Below, piece by piece: positions 12,039 to 23,369 of a stretch of DNA of 64,000 bases; within the stretch, counting starts at the first letter, position 1; each line of letters starts with the position of its first letter. Below the pieces are notes generated by a model. The model was not told where the DNA came from, ran no database searches, and saw only the letters and a list, made by a program, of their open reading frames with translations. The DNA is from Cryptomeria japonica. Lineage: Eukaryota > Streptophyta > Pinopsida > Cupressales > Cupressaceae. The translations under genes and the position numbers were made by a program. The stretch lies in assembly GCF_030272615.1 (NCBI RefSeq), contig NC_081409.1:209667190-209731189 (forward strand), in the 5' to 3' direction.

Positions 12039-13549
12039 TTTTAATAAGATGAGAGGGGGGGGGTTGAATCATAAAAACTCACTATGCAATATATTTATCA
12101 TATTCAACCTCGGTAGCCTTTACTGATATGCAACTATGACTATAAATCATTCAAACTCATAAGCAGATACACATAAAACATCCTAACACATTTAACACTA
12201 GATTTAACGTGGAAACCCAAATAGGGAAAAACCATTGTGGGATTTCGGACCCACTAAGAAATATACCCTTCTAGAGTATGCTCGGTTAAAAGCCAATCCT
12301 GTTACAGATTACATAAACACATTGCTAGATGTGACCCGGTTTAGGGATTTCCCTCAGACTTGTTAGAGTCTTGCACTTTATTAGAAGTGACCTTATCAAA
12401 GGATTTCAAACACTCATTTAGAATGTTACCTTTCTAGAGGATTTACAAATACGACTGTTAGGTCCACTCGGTTAAGAGATTTCCCGTCACTTACAAAATA
12501 AATAACAGTATAAGATATATCTGCAACTTCACATTTGAAATGCTAAAGCAGACTCTATGTGCTCAAAATAATCTTGTTATAAGACTTATCTTGCTCCTTG
12601 CCGGGCTTCTCAATCTGTTCTATAATCATATATTCAATCTTCTATGCTCGGTGATCACTGTTGTAGTATCATTGTTCTTCTATTTGTCCGCATACATTGT
12701 TCATCGACAATTTCTTATTTATAAACAATTCCTAACCGCTTAATCTCCATGATCACATTTCCCATGATCAATCTTAGCCATCAGATCTTCAAACTTGACT
12801 AGGTTCATTGTATCCTTCAATCTGAAAATGTTTTATCTTGCCTTGGAACTTGTATTCCTTCCTTGGAGCTTGTGCTAGGTTATGACCGTTCAATCTGTGT
12901 TGTAGATCTAACTCTTGTATTTTCGTTGTCGTAGATCTTCAACAAACTTCTTGCACGACATATCAGTCATCTATACATCTCTAGCTCATTGGCATCATTC
13001 ATTTAATAATGCTTTTATCCATCCAATTCATTCTATTATTACTCAGTAAATACTGAACCTTACTCGGTAGATATTTTGCCTTCTTTAACCGATAGCGATA
13101 ACCTTAGGGTTTACCGACTAGCTTCTTTGCTCGATAACATAGAACAATATCAAACTTCTATTCATCTATTGAATGAAATCTTTTCTCCTTCATGTTCATT
13201 CTTCGAATACTCATTATATAGGATATCAAAATAATCAAAACAACAAAATCTCATCATTGTCTTACTCGGTAATAGTTGCCCATTGAATAACTTATTACTC
13301 TCCTTCATTTTCATTCTTTCTATGTCACTTACTGACATCTTTATACTTATCAAATCATACTCATTAAGATATGGCAACATCATACTGAATCAGAAAATCA
13401 ATTGCTTGACATCAATGACAAAATAATATTATTAAGACAGTAATCATCCTTTCTCAATTATATCCACAATCTTCAACAACCTTCTCAATATCCTTATACC
13501 AACAAACTTACTGGAATGCCAACAATTTTCCTTTGTGAAAATACTAACA
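12039..13549 (-). repeat. C1in 5' LTR with a 25-bp terminal extension
   Basis: It pairs with 5889-7386 from 12039 to 13524. The minus-strand end near the primer-binding site reads TTAATAAG preceded by TT, where the partner has the expected TG (plus), so the terminal CA has mutated. At its outer end the LTR runs 25 bp beyond the TGTTGGCATTCC start and ends with its own TGTTAGTATTTT terminus against the target duplication. The partner LTR lacks these 25 bp. Confidence 0.85.
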
Positions 13550-13554
13550 AATCA
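13550..13554. other. C1in target-site duplication, right copy (AATCA)
   Basis: Second copy of AATCA. C1 pre-integrase coding sequence continues directly after it. Confidence 0.82.
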
Positions 13555-14640
13555 GACTAGAGGTAAATCTTTCATTTGAACAACAATGAGAAAGCATGTT
13601 TGATTGCACATATTGATGAAAGTTGGTTATGGCATAAGAGACTTTGCCATGTAAATTTTGATTGCATTGTGAAAATCAGTACAACTAAGGCAGTAAGAGA
13701 TTTACCTAAGATTGTTAAACCTCACAATCTGGTATGTAAGGAATGTCAATTTGGAAAGCAAGTTAGAGAAACTTTCAAGAGTATTCCAAAGAAATCTAAC
13801 AATGTTCTTGATTTAATTCATACTGATTTATGTGGTCCAGCAAGAACTAGAAGTATACAAGGAGATAGATATTTTATGCTAATCATTGATGACTATTCTA
13901 GAATGTGTTGGGTTACTTTTTTCAGGGAGAAATCTGAAGCATTTGGGAAATTCAAACTATTCAAGGTGATGGTAGAGAATGAAACTGACAAGAAAATCAG
14001 ATGTTTGAGATCAGATCAGGGAGGTGAATTCACATCTAAGGAATTTAATACATTTTGTGAAGTGAATAGGATCAGAAGATAATTATCAGCACCCCGGACA
14101 CCGCAGTAGAATGGAGTTGTTGAAAGGAAAAGCAAAACTATCTTGGATGCAGCCAGAAGTGTGATATCAGAAGAAAATCTACCTCATATATACTGGAGAG
14201 AAGCGTTCAATACAGTAGTTTATACATTCAACGGAGTTCACATCAAAGGTGAAATCGGTAAGACCCCTCATGAACTATAGTTTGGAAATACTCCCACTCT
14301 TAAATATTTCAGAATATTTGGAAGTAAATGCTATATTAGAAGAGATGAGTATATTGGAAAATTTGATCCTAGAAGTGGTGAAGGAATATTTCTTGTTTAT
14401 TCATCTAGGAGCAAGGCATATAGATGTTTTAACAAAAGATTGCAGAAAATTGTTGAGAGTGCAAATGTGAAGATTGATGAACAGTTTAGAAGAAATTCAA
14501 GGTACATGGACTCTGAACCGGTAGTAAAGATAATCACAAATGAATCTACTATGAGTACACCGGTAGAGAATGTTGATCTAGTTACACCGACATCATCTGA
14601 GGATTCAACAGTTACTAAAGAACAATAGCAAGTAAAAACA
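13555..14640 (+). pseudogene. pol: C1 pre-integrase and integrase relic
   Basis: C1 coding sequence resumes here. It shows the pre-integrase motifs ESWLWHKRLCHVNFDCIV and CKECQFGKQV, then the integrase core with DLIHTDLCGPARTRSIQGD, IIDDYSRMCWVTFF and CLRSDQGGEFTSKEFN. VVERKSKTILDAARSV near 14120-14160 provides the catalytic Glu. Stops occur at about 14080, 14108 and 14278 and the frame changes near 14250. The C-terminal part (FRIFGSKCYIRRDEYIGKFD, then a linker rich in Thr, Ser and Glu) reaches about 14627. Confidence 0.87.
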
Positions 14641-16288
14641 CCCCGATATGTAAGATTAAATCACTCTGAAAGTCAGATAATTGGAAACAAATTTCAAGGA
14701 GTTATGACTAGAGGAAGATTGGCAAATGAAGAGGTATGTCTTATTTCTCAAATCGAACCTACATCAATTAATTATGCATGTGAAGATAAATGTTGGATTA
14801 AAGCTATGGAAGATGAATTGGAACAAATTGAAAGGAATAACACTTGGTCATTAGTTCCCCGGCCTAAAGACAAAAATGTAATTGGAACTAAATGGGTTCT
14901 CAAAAATAAACTTAATGAAGATGGAAAGGTAATCAAAAACAAAGCAAGATTAGTGTGTAAGGGTTATTCACAGAAAGAAGGAATTGATTACAATGAAACC
15001 TTTGCACCAGTAGCTAGAATTGAGGCAGTTAGACTTTTATTGGCTTTTGCAACACACAAGAACTATAAAATAAATCAAATGGATGTTAAATGTGCACTTT
15101 TGAATGGAGATCTTGAAGAAGAAGTTTATATTGAACAACCTGGTGGATTTTCTTTGACAGATAACGAAGACATGGTTTGCAGGTTAAGGAAAACTTTATA
15201 TGGACTAAAACAAGCTCCTAGAGCTTGGTATGCTAGATTGGACAAATATCTTTTGAAGCTTGGACACACTAAAGGTAATGCTAACAACAATCTATACTAC
15301 AAAGTGACTATTGATGACATCTTGGTTATTGAATTTTTTGTTGATGATATAATCTTTGGAGGAGAAGATGGATTGTGTAAAGACTTTTCTAACAAAGAAG
15401 CAAGAATTTGAAATGTCTATGATTGGGCAGATAAAATTCTTTTTAGGATTGTAGATTTCACAAACTGATCAAGGTATATTCCTATGTCAATCTAAGTACT
15501 TGAAGGAATTAATAAAGAAATTTGGCATGGAAAACTCTAAATTGGTAAGCACACCTAGGACTACAACTGATAAACTATCTTTGAAGAATGAATCAACACC
15601 TATTAATTTGACTAGATACAAGTCTATGATAGGAGGTTTACTGTATTTGACACAAACAAGACCTAATATTATGAATGCAATATGTATTGTTTCAATATTT
15701 TAGAGTAATCCTAAAGAAAATCATGAATCAGCAGTGAAAAGGATTTTTCGGTACCTACAAGGCACTACAAATCTTATTTTATGGTATCCTAGAGATGAAA
15801 ACTTTAATTTATGTGCATACATAGATGCTAATTGGACAAGAGATGTGGATGACAGAAAAAACACCACTAACGGAGCATTTTTTCTTGGTAGCAGACTAAT
15901 TTCATGGTTGATGAAGAAACAGAGTTGTACATCACTATCAACAGCAGAATCAGAATATGTTGTAGCAACAACAAATTGTACACAGGTATTATGGATCAAA
16001 CAGATGTTGAAGGACATAAAGGTAAAATGCAAGGAACCTATAACTATTTACTATGATAATATGGCAGCAATTGATATATCAAAGAACCTAGTATTTCATT
16101 CAAAAACTAAACATGTTTCTATCAAATTCAATTTTTTGAAAGAGAATGTTGAAGCAAAAGAAGTGAAATTGGTTTATGTGAATACTAAAGAGTAGATTGC
16201 AGATATTTTTGCAAAGCCTTTGCCTAAGGAGACTTTTGAATATCTCAGAGAGCAGCTTGGAGTTCTACCCCCACCAGTAGAGACTTAG
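14641..16288 (+). pseudogene. pol: C1 reverse transcriptase and RNase H relic
   Basis: RT runs from about 14704 with [40 protein letters not shown] and [19 protein letters not shown]. Its catalytic box is FVDD ([10 protein letters not shown]) near 15335-15360. A frameshift at about 15405 and a stop near 15700 follow. RNase H keeps DANWTRDVDDRKNTTNGAFF, SCTSLSTAESEYVVATTNCT and HSKTKHVSIKFNFLKE. The polyprotein ends at 16286-16288 after LREQLGVLPPPVET. This is the least decayed stretch of C1. Confidence 0.9.
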
Positions 16289-16642
16289 ACAATTGATGTT
16301 TGTCATCAATCGACAGAATTAACAGAGAAATTTTCTTTCAGCTTTGATGAGGAGAGCTACATCTCAGGGGGAGTAGTTGGTATTTTGTAATGAGTTGATA
16401 TCTTGTATTTGGTTTTTTATTGCTTTGGCATTTTGATGTCAAAGGGGGAGAGATATTATGGAAAAACATTTTGGAAAAATATTTTGGGGAGAGATATCTT
16501 TTGGGAGAAAACATTCCTAGGGGAGAGAAATTATGTATTTTGATTTTTGGTTAATGATTTCTTTGGGAGATTATTGGTTTTTGGTTTTTGGTATTTCTGT
16601 TTTGGCACTTTGATGGTTTTTCCATCTTGTGTTGCCATCAAT
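16289..16642 (+). other. C1 3' untranslated region with two extra purine tracts
   Basis: Between the pol stop and the 3' LTR there are two purine-rich tracts in addition to the true polypurine tract: CAGGGGGAGTAG near 16366 and TGTCAAAGGGGGAGAGATA near 16437. Similar additional tracts occur at the same place in the other copia copies here. Confidence 0.6.
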
Positions 16643-16657
16643 GCCAAAGGGGGAGAT
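16643..16657 (+). other. C1 polypurine tract
   Basis: GCCAAAGGGGGAGAT directly precedes the TGTTGGTATT start of the 3' LTR, as needed for plus-strand priming. Confidence 0.85.
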
Positions 16658-17686
16658 TGTTGGTATTTCGGATATGTTGATATGGTTTTGTCATTGATGT
16701 CAACACTTGTCAACCTTATCAGCACTTGGAGATCTTTGGTTATGTTCACTGGCAAGTCAGTGACTTATGCATAGTCACTAGTATCTGGTTCACCGACACT
16801 TGGAATGACTCGGAGAATACTTGGTTATGTTGAAGACATTATTTGATCACTAGTTTTTGGCAATTTGGTTATTTGTCTATTCGGGTTTGCATATTTGCTG
16901 TTACCGGCAAATAGGTCCAGGTTATGCATGGGCAAGCATATCTATTCTAGATCAGCACGACACGTTATGGGGATGATTTGTTATTATTGTAAATTAATTG
17001 AGCCGACATGTTGCATCGCTTATTGATTCATTTGTAATTGGTTTTATTGTAATATTCTTAGTGAGCCGACCTATTCAATTGGTCTTAGGTTATGGTATAA
17101 ATGTAAGATCTCATTTATGAGATCGATATGCGATAAGGAAAAGGATTGTAATAAGGTATATGCGAAAATAAGAAGAGCTATACACACAGACATCATTTGA
17201 AGGTTGAAGGAAGCTTTTTGTGAAGGCAATCAGAACTAAACCGGTACTAAATCTAGCATATGAAGATGCTATTTTAAGAAGTACACTATCATTGGATTTA
17301 ACCATCCTATTGTAGTTAGTGTGACTCCCATTTTGTGATTGAGTAGTGAGCTCTAGGCAGCTGGCCTTTTTGCATGTGCAAACTCCATATTATACACACA
17401 TACTATCTGTAGTAGTATCATTTGATTGTGGGTAAGGATTCCCACTGTGGTTTTTCCCCTTATAGGGTTTCCACATACAAATATTTGTGTTATGTGTTGT
17501 GGATGTTATTGTCTTTCTATTTCATGCATTAATCTTTACCGGTACTACAATTAAGTGATAAAACTGTCTACCGACATAAAGTTTGGTTTACCAGCATTAA
17601 GCATTACATTTTGGTTAAGTTAATTTTGGTTGAATTTATTGGACAACTGATTCACCCCCCCTCTTAGTTGTCTCTGGGACCTAACA
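16658..17686 (+). repeat. C1 3' LTR
   Basis: A 1029-bp LTR, TGTTGGTATT to GACCTAACA, matching 3342-4400 with scattered substitutions and a few short indels. It retains the motif TGTCATTGATGTCA at 16689-16702, the TATA box at 17096-17102 and the C-rich tract at 17651-17665. Confidence 0.92.
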
Positions 17687-17691
17687 TAGAA
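17687..17691. other. C1 target-site duplication, right copy (TAGAA)
   Basis: Exact repeat of the 5 bp in front of the C1 5' LTR, placed immediately after the terminal CA of the 3' LTR. G1 LTR sequence resumes after it. Confidence 0.9.
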
Positions 17692-18200
17692 TAGGTCACT
17701 ACTGCGACCTCAAATCTTAAGATCTATCTACTATACTTAGTCTAACTTCGTTACATTCTAATTCTCTATTACAATGATTTATACAATCCAAGGGGATCCG
17801 ATCAGCGAAAAAAGGGATCAAATCCCAAAGAAGATGACCTAACATGTAAAACCAACAAGATCGGCCTCCGCCAAAGAAATTCCTTCAGAAAATCCAAAGT
17901 GTGAAGAGTAGATCATGGGAAAAGGTCGGCCACACACCAAGGAACATCAAAATCAACACTTAAGGCTCTGCAAGATTCAGAAGGGATTCGGTAGATCACA
18001 AATGCAAATAGGTCCAGACAACCAGTAACATGGAATTGTCAACCGATAATAGGAAACTGTCACAGAAACCGATAGCAATAACTTACCAAAAAAATATCCA
18101 AATGCTCCACGGTTTGGGAATAAGGAAGATGATCAAGTATTCAAGAAAAATCCAACTCCATAGGATCTGGTGAGCCAAATCTGGGACACACAAAAAGAAA
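17692..18200 (-). repeat. G1 5' LTR, right piece
   Basis: Sequence resumes immediately after the C1 target duplication and shows no coding potential. By position it must be the U3 side of the split G1 LTR on the minus strand. The outer boundary is set loosely at about 18190-18200, where a GGGACACACA end could be the inverted TGTGTGTCCC start. No second G1 LTR is present in the window for comparison. Confidence 0.5.
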
Positions 18201-18229
18201 TGCTGAAATTGCAAACAAAAAGAAAAACA

Positions 18230-18995
18230 GAAAGGAAAATATTTTTGGTTGATGCAAGATTGCTATGAATCGGGGATGCTCTTGCACTAGTGTGCTGACT
18301 TGGTGTGAATCCTCACACATTTCTTATACCTTCTGGATGATGTATTTTTGGGTTGATGTTATGTATACATTTCATATTCTTTTGGTTGACCTAGTAAAGT
18401 TTATTTTGGATCTGATTGATATATATTGAGAAAATTGGTTGTGTTAGTGATGGATATATGAGTGTGTGTTAGATGAGACAAGTATGGATGGAAGATGATG
18501 TGGTGGATGCAAAATTTTTGTGAAGATTCATAGATGTATTGAGTAGATAGATGAGTAATCACTATGAACTGTTATCTGCATTCTAACAAATGCTATTTGT
18601 ATACAATTGAATCTACTATTTCTATTCTATAGTGAGAGTATTTTTGTATCTTGCCTTGAAGATGTGATCTTCGACTGTGCAATTCCTCTCTTGTATCTTG
18701 CCTGAGGCTGTGCACATTAGTCTACAAATCCGAAGTAGTAAGCCCTTTTTGGCAAGAATCTTTGTTCATTACTTATATTTTGTGAGTTGAATCTCATTGT
18801 GGTTTTTCCCAGTTTGGGTTTTTCACGTAAAAATATTGGTGTTCTTTTGAGAGTATTTAGAAGTTTGAGTTGTTTACTTTTATGCATATGTATTGGGATA
18901 ATTATAGTTGTTCAAATAACTTAACATGTTCAAGTTTTTGTCAATGTTGATTCAACGCCCCCCCCTCCCCCTCTCTCAGCTTTCAATAGTGTTCA
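18230..18995 (+). repeat. LTR-like remnant, copia type
   Basis: The right end has the same architecture as the copia LTRs here: a cue resembling GTGGTTTTTCCCAGTTTGGGTTTTTCACG near 18799, then GATTCAACGCCCCCCCCTCCCC and CTCTCAGC, ending near GTGTTCA. No primer-binding site follows, so this is a solo or truncated LTR. I could not identify its left end or a convincing target duplication. Confidence 0.5.
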
Positions 18996-18999
18996 AAAT

Positions 19000-20167
19000 G
19001 ATATCTACTTGTCCAAATATAAAATGAAACTATTAGCCATCATGGTGCCCTTGAACTACTCCTCCCTCCGTCACTCCCCTCTCTTGGAATTCATCTCCTT
19101 TCAATCATGTTGCTACCTCTTCCCTCTTTTATTTGCATAAAAAGAAGTCGTGGTAGTAAGTGATAAAACTAGTAGGGAGAAATCAAAAGTGGAATGTTAA
19201 CACACAACATTTGTTCTAACAAACCTATCAAGATTTTTTAAAAAATAATGAAAAACATCTTACATAACACTAATAAGACTTTACTTATGATCTAAAACAC
19301 CTACTTCCTATACATGTAAGCAATGTTTGTCATAACCTCATTGTTCCTTACAAAATGAGCCACAAAACACAAAGAGGAATGCTTTCACCCTAGAACCATA
19401 CTTGTGATATAACTCTACAACATCATCCCATCATAATAAATCACACTACCCTCTTAACATCTTATATAACTCAATGATTTACTTTTTAAAAAGTATTAAA
19501 TTAATAGAACTTAAATGATGATCATAACAAATCTTATGTTCCTCATAACCTCTAACATATTATTAACAAGACTTAAGTAATGATCAAAGGCCCCATTGTC
19601 TATACATGTAGACATTGTCTTTTACAACCTCAAATTCTTTGAAAAACTAGATCATAAAATACAAAGATAAATGATTTTATGCTACAAATATACTTGTGAT
19701 ACAATTCTACAAAGTCATCACCTTATTATAATACATATTATCAAACACTTTAATTTGAATTTTTAATAATATAAAACTAGTAAAACTTACATGATAATCA
19801 TAATAAATCTTACTACCTCTTGACCTCTTACATAGTATTAATAATATTTTCATGATGATCAGAGTCTCCCTTTACCTATAGATTATCCCTTACAATTATA
19901 AGATTCCTTACGAAATAAGATTTGATGTATAAAGAAAATTTATTTCTACTATAACTCTACAACAATTACATCATCATATTAAATCTCACTACCATCTTAA
20001 CCTCTTATCAAATTCATTAATTTAATCAGAACTAAACTAGAAACTTTCACAATAAAATGCAACATTTGAACCAGTCAACTTTAATCTATTCAATAAAATA
20101 AACTCTCTCTCCCTATATATAAACAAGTCCAAAATATATTAGAAAGCTCTACCTAAAAGCAAGCTGA
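19000..20167. repeat. Degenerate ~270-bp tandem array, AT-rich
   Basis: Three diverged units can be lined up by eye through a shared block of the form CTTGTGATAYAAYTCTACAA near 19410, 19691 and (more diverged) 19955. Each is followed by CATCA, TAATAAAT, ACTACC and TCTTAACCTCTTA-like text, with spacings of about 284 and 265 bp. No ORF is supported. The last unit is the one duplicated on the far side of the truncated copia (23164-23369). Confidence 0.6.
19960..20167 (+). repeat. Flanking direct repeat, left copy
   Basis: About 205 bp ending TAAAAGCAAGCTGAT. The same text with scattered substitutions ends at 23369. The two copies flank the truncated copia exactly at its edges. Confidence 0.8.
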
Positions 20168-21125
20168 TATGTGGATGACATAATATTTGGAGGCAACAAG
20201 GATATCTTGTATAAAGAGTTTGCTGATCAGATGCAGTCTGAGTTCAAGATGTCAATGCTTGGAGAGTTGTCATATTTTTTTGGTTTGCAGATTTCTCAAC
20301 AAGACAAAGGAATATTTATCTCTTAAACCAAGTATGTCAGAGATGTGTTGAAGAAGTTTTAGATGGAAGACAACATATCGGTAAGTACCCCCATGGTGAC
20401 CGGATGCAAGTTAAGTAAGGTTGATGAGTCACCGAATGTAGATCAGACCTTGTATAGCTCCATGATAGGTAGTCTATTATATCTTACTCCTTCGAGACTG
20501 CATATAGTGCACGCAGTATGCATGGTGACAAGATTTGAAGTTGCACCCAAACAGTCATATGTGAATGCAATTAGAAGGATATTCTAGTACCTAAAAGGGA
20601 CTCTCAGTTACGGCCTATGATATCCAAAGCAAGGAAATTTCATTTTACAAGCCTAAACTAATGCCGATTGGGAAGGTTGTGTTAATAACTGGAAAAGTGC
20701 AAGTGGTGGTGCATTATTTTTAGGTAACTAGTTAGTCTCATGGCACAATAAAAAGCAGGATTCAGTCTTTGTATCCACCGTTGAGCCAGAATATATTGCG
20801 GCTGCTACATGTTGTTCTCAAGTATTGTGGATGAAGCAAACTCTCAAGGACATTCAAGTGGAAATCTATGACCCTATTTCTATCCAATGTGATAACTTGA
20901 GTGCAATCAATATTTCAAAGAATCCAGTTATGCACTCAAGGACAAAACACATTGCCATAAAATACCATTTTCTCAGGGAGAAGTTTGTAGAGAAGGAAGT
21001 ATAGGTAGAGTATGTCCCCACGGGTAAGAAAGTGGTTGATATCTTCACAAAACCACTACTAGAAAACACATTTGAGTATCTATGCCACAAGTTAGGAGAT
21101 GTTTCACTTTCTTCATGCACTCAAA
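20168..21125 (+). pseudogene. pol: Truncated RT and RNase H relic
   Basis: The frame opens with [20 protein letters not shown] and continues through MLGELSYFFGLQISQQDKG, MIGSLLYLTPSRLHIVHAVC, NADWEGCVNNWKSASGGALF and HSRTKHIAIKYHFLREKF, ending near HKLGDVSLSS. About seven in-frame stops break it, but there is little frameshifting, so the decay is mostly by substitution. It lacks the finger and palm regions upstream of the catalytic box. Confidence 0.85.
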
Positions 21126-21711
21126 TGTGTATGGAGATCTGTGGTTCAGGGGGAGCTCATAGTCATATTTTTTTTTATCTCTTGGACCATGAACTACACA
21201 CAAGGAGAGAGTACACATCACCAACTAGTTTGTGATTTTCATAGTTGTGTCACTTGTGTATTCAATTCACCGGCTAGCAGAATTTTGGTATCAAAGAGGA
21301 AATCAGGTTTTTATGTTGCACTACTGGCATGTTTGAGACTTTGGGAAGTTACCTATTCAATTTGCCTATCTACCAAAGTCACAATCATCTTGACCGAGAG
21401 AGTAAATTCCCAGGGGGAGAATGTGTGCATCAGTCCATGTTTGTGGTTGGTTTTCCAGTGTCTATTCAATTTGTACTTAACAAAAATCACAAACTAGACG
21501 ACCAGGTGATAGGGAAAGTAGTCTGGCCTACTGAGCAACAAAACATAGTAGCTCGAGTTTTTGGTGTAACGGCAACGATGATTCCAAAAATTGGTGTTTC
21601 CAACAAAAGGTGAGAAAAAGCTCCGACCCTTTGTCATTGTTGTCAAAGGGGGAGAAAAAGTCAAAATTGATGAGCCTGCAGTGTGTTCACATCAATGCCA
21701 AAGGGGGAGAT
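21126..21711 (+). other. 3' untranslated region of the truncated copia with repeated purine tracts
   Basis: Contains TTCAGGGGGAGC near 21146, TGTCAAAGGGGGAGAAAA near 21644 and the true polypurine tract GCCAAAGGGGGAGAT at 21697-21711, next to the LTR start. There is no coding sequence I can support. Confidence 0.55.
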
Positions 21712-23163
21712 TGTTGGCATTGTGTTGTCATTGATGTCAACCGATATAACATGTTACCTATATGGATGTCTACCAACATGCAATATGGAGATTGATGTAT
21801 GCTAGTGGGAGATTGTTGGCATTGTGTTGGCAAGAGATGTTACCGGTGTATTGTCAATCGACAAATAGGTCCACCAGTAAGCAAGCATGAGCAAGCAAGA
21901 GACAATTTGAAAAGAAGACAAACAAGAACTGAAGAAAACAAATAGAGAAGTTGTCGGATCATACAGATTGAAGAGTGAACACAAAACTGGAAGCAGTCTA
22001 GTTTTTCATGACCTAACCGACAGAACATAGTACCACATGATATCTAAGTTAATTGGTTGGTGTATACCGGTAGTGTAGTTTGTCGGTGAACGAGTTTGAA
22101 CCGACACAATCAAGTGAACTGGATGTCGACATAGATAACACATGGACTCCAGGTGGCAAACATGCAGAGGCAAGTGAATAGTGCATCGGCGAGGTAGTTG
22201 CAGACTAGGTCGATATTAAATGTTGACTGTGAGAATTACGGATTGAGTGCAGAAGATTGTGGCTTGAAACTGATTGAATGGAAACAACTGGGTCGACAAA
22301 AATCAAGGTAGATGAACGGGATCAAATTTTCTAAACATAGTAAGTGCGCATTGGAAGGATCAAATGGTGGTGTTAGTTGATTTGTTGCAGGCTGTTAATC
22401 ATAGAAAAGAGATCTAATTTAATCGGATACAGATCATGTCCCATGTTGAAAACCCTAGGCACAGAAAAAGTTTAAAATTCAATTTTGGCAGGAAAGCTTG
22501 GATATAAATGTGCAAATCGAAGATCAAAGTTGATGATGTTGCACATGAGTTTGATGTGAAGGTGAGCTTCTGCAAGGCAAGGGTGATCAGTCTAAGTTTA
22601 AGAGCAAAATACTGAAGTGGTTGAGTGTAGGAGAAGAATCGGTTAGAAAGGTGTAACCGGCAAGGATTGAGGTTACCGGTAAATTGTTATAGAGCTGTTA
22701 AACCGGTAGTGTCTGAACCGATGAGGAAGCTGCAGTGAGACAGAGGAGAGTTAAACATACAAAGAGAATTTGTTGGAAGTGTTACAAAACTCATTTGTAA
22801 CAGGGTGTTGATTATTGTATTGCTTTTATATCATCGTATTTCACTGAGTGGGTGCTCGGTGTAGGGGTTGGTGTTCAAAATAGATTAGGGCTTGGTGCTC
22901 CTTTGAGTAGGTGCCCATAAATTGCTAAGGGTTGGTGCCCTAAATCATTGTGAGGCTGGATTGGAGCAGTAGACCTCCAGCAACATTTCTTACCAAGGTT
23001 TTTCCTTCATTGGGTTTTCCTCATATATCTTGTGTTATGTGATGTGCCTTTTTGTGTATGATTAATTGATAGTGGTTTTCATTACTTTACCAGTTACACA
23101 CATAGTTTGAAATTGATTATAATCATTGATTCACCCCCTCTTAGTAATATCTTGTGTTCTACA
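21712..23163 (+). repeat. 3' LTR of the truncated copia
   Basis: Starts TGTTGGCATTGTG after a polypurine tract and ends near GTTCTACA. The block GGGAGATTGTTGGCATTGTGTTG recurs about 100 bp further in (21806), so the U3 start is internally duplicated and 21814 is an alternative start. It holds TGTCATTGATGTCA at 21726-21739 and a cluster of GGTTGGTGCCC-like repeats at 22865-22945 also seen in the C2 LTRs. Confidence 0.75.
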
Positions 23164-23369
23164 AAACTATGATGTATTATTAAATCTTAATGCCATCTTA
23201 ACATCTGATCAAATTCATTAATTTAAAAAGAAATAAACTATAAACATTTCACAATAAAATGCAACATTTGAACTAGTCAACTCTAATCTATTAAATAAAA
23301 TAAACTCTTTCTCTCTATATATAAACAAGTCCAAATCTATTAGAAAGCTGTGCCTAAAAGCAAGCTGAT
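23164..23369 (+). repeat. Flanking direct repeat, right copy
   Basis: Matches 19960-20167, including the block TATATATAAACAAGTCC and the terminal AGCAAGCTGAT. It starts directly after the CA of the copia 3' LTR. Confidence 0.8.

Larger units (their letters stand above)
5889..13549 (-). mobile_element. C1in: complete minus-strand copia element nested in C1
   Basis: This 7661-bp element has LTRs at 5889-7386 (its 3' LTR) and 12039-13549 (its 5' LTR), a primer-binding site at 12025-12036 and a polypurine tract next to 7387. Its gag, protease, integrase, RT and RNase H are read leftwards. The target duplication is AATCA. Its two LTRs are very similar by eye, with only scattered substitutions over ~1.49 kb, so it is younger than C1. 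The coding frame is still recognisable along its full length but is broken by stops and two frame changes. Confidence 0.92.
3342..17686 (+). mobile_element. C1: complete copia LTR retrotransposon, itself interrupted
   Basis: A plus-strand copia element bounded by two long LTRs that begin TGTTG and end TAACA. The 5-bp target duplication TAGAA lies at 3337-3341 and 17687-17691. The internal order is gag, protease, integrase, reverse transcriptase, RNase H, which is diagnostic of copia. The 7.66-kb element C1in sits inside its pol. Without C1in and its target duplication, C1 would be about 6.7 kb. The host is the 5' LTR of G1. Coding regions carry stops and frameshifts, so this copy is inactive. 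Confidence 0.93.
202..18200 (-). mobile_element. G1: Ty3/gypsy LTR retrotransposon, interrupted by C1
   Basis: A minus-strand Ty3/gypsy element with gag, protease, reverse transcriptase and part of RNase H in that order, so it belongs to the gypsy superfamily. RNase H is broken at about 202. The 5' LTR lies at the high-coordinate end and is split by the 14.3-kb copia C1: it occupies 3137-3341 and resumes at 17692. No integrase or 3' LTR is visible in the window. Every ORF carries stops or frameshifts, so it is a dead copy. The right end near 18200 is approximate because I could not find a matching LTR terminus. Confidence 0.75.
20168..23163 (+). mobile_element. 5'-truncated copia element (RT end to 3' LTR)
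   Basis: The element begins abruptly at the RT catalytic box ([10 protein letters not shown]) and runs through RNase H, a 3' untranslated region and one LTR. There is no 5' LTR, gag or integrase. Instead of a 5-bp duplication it is flanked by a ~205-bp direct repeat of host sequence. Its LTR belongs to the same lineage as the LTRs of C2 (33388-35350). Confidence 0.8.

Noticed and set aside
18190-19000. Target duplication AAATG around the LTR-like remnant
   Set aside because: The left AAATG near 18199 is not directly followed by TG and the A-rich context makes chance matches likely.
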